Assembly (NCBI GenBank): GCA_021737115.1
Contig: JAIPER010000270.1
Coordinates: 1-5,392, forward strand
Reading direction: 5' to 3'
Origin: Desulfohalobiaceae bacterium
Lineage (GTDB): Bacteria > Desulfobacterota > Desulfovibrionia > Desulfovibrionales > Desulfothermaceae
Length of the DNA stretch: 5,392 nt
Under the pieces are notes generated by a model, which searched no databases, was not told the DNA's origin, and saw only the letters and a program-made list of their open reading frames with translations. Positions 5,238-5,392 of this stretch are shown here, one piece after another; positions within the stretch are counted from its first letter, which is position 1, and every line of letters starts with the position of its first letter. The translations under genes and the position numbers were made by a program.

Positions 5238-5392
5238 GATAGAGGAGCAATTTTTTCCTGTTCAGATTGTGCCGGTAGCCTCTTTTGCTGCCCATTGCCG
5301 CCAGGATGGACTCGGCGATTTCCTGATCTGATGCATTGTCCTTGCGCATCTTCCTGATCTGGTCCTGATTGAGTTCGACCAGATGTTGAAAT
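5221..5392 (-). CDS. C-terminal end of an unrecognised protein (partial)
   Basis: An open frame enters from the right edge and gives 56 codons before a TAG at 5221-5223. The visible tail reads FQHLVELNQDQIRKMRKD, then a mostly helical, charged segment with QEIAESILAAMG, then a basic stretch (SKRGYRHNLNRKK) ending in LLLYLSEFE. The other two minus-strand frames are less protein-like. The helical segment could be part of a helix-turn-helix, but there is too little to assign a family. The start lies outside the window. Its stop codon lies at the base of the 54-nt hairpin, 52 nt before the next gene. Confidence 0.6.
   Translation of the reverse strand, partial: FQHLVELNQDQIRKMRKDNASDQEIAESILAAMGSKRGYRHNLNRKKLLLYLSEFE

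Noticed and set aside
1..5392. CRISPR array, tRNA, rRNA, transposase or phage genes
   Set aside because: I saw no regularly spaced repeats, cloverleaf-like segments, conserved rRNA stretches, or transposase/integrase reading frames.

Overview
The window looks like a chromosomal stretch from a bacterium of moderate GC content. It is plausibly an anaerobic member of the Desulfobacterota (old Deltaproteobacteria). That placement is an inference from the style of the enzymes and regulator and from an intergenic palindromic element of a kind I associate with those genomes. No rRNA, tRNA or marker gene is present to prove it. Every credible gene lies on the minus strand, so transcription runs right to left.

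Right end (5392 to 4701): the C-terminal 56 codons of an unrecognised protein, then a 54-nt near-perfect hairpin that overlaps its stop codon, then a 155-aa protein with one N-terminal membrane helix and a soluble beta-rich domain resembling bacterial PH/GRAM-like domains. Middle (4700 to 4323): about 380 bp without a credible gene. It holds several inverted and direct repeats and presumably the promoter of the operon to its left. It ends in a 45-nt hairpin that stops one base before the probable start codon of the regulator.

Left (4322 to 136): a compact four-gene operon: a FadR-type GntR regulator, a CoA-acylating methylmalonate/malonate-semialdehyde dehydrogenase family enzyme (MmsA-like), a small ferritin-like helical-bundle protein, and a class III PLP aminotransferase of the taurine/beta-alanine:pyruvate type. 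Gaps are 33, 72 and 23 nt, and the three downstream genes have clear Shine-Dalgarno sequences. The simplest reading is a regulated catabolic module: the transaminase turns an omega-amino acid (beta-alanine, 3-aminoisobutyrate or possibly taurine) into a semialdehyde, and the dehydrogenase turns that into an acyl-CoA with NADH formation, while the regulator senses a pathway acid. The ferritin-like protein is the unexplained partner. It keeps only three of the six residues expected at a di-iron site. The operon ends 3 nt before a 118-bp imperfect palindromic element (15-132) that may be a mobile intergenic repeat and may also terminate transcription.

The points most worth a second look are the degenerate ferritin-like protein inside an amino-acid operon, a 9-residue tandem duplication just ahead of the catalytic cysteine of the dehydrogenase, and two hairpins of the same architecture placed just upstream of start codons.
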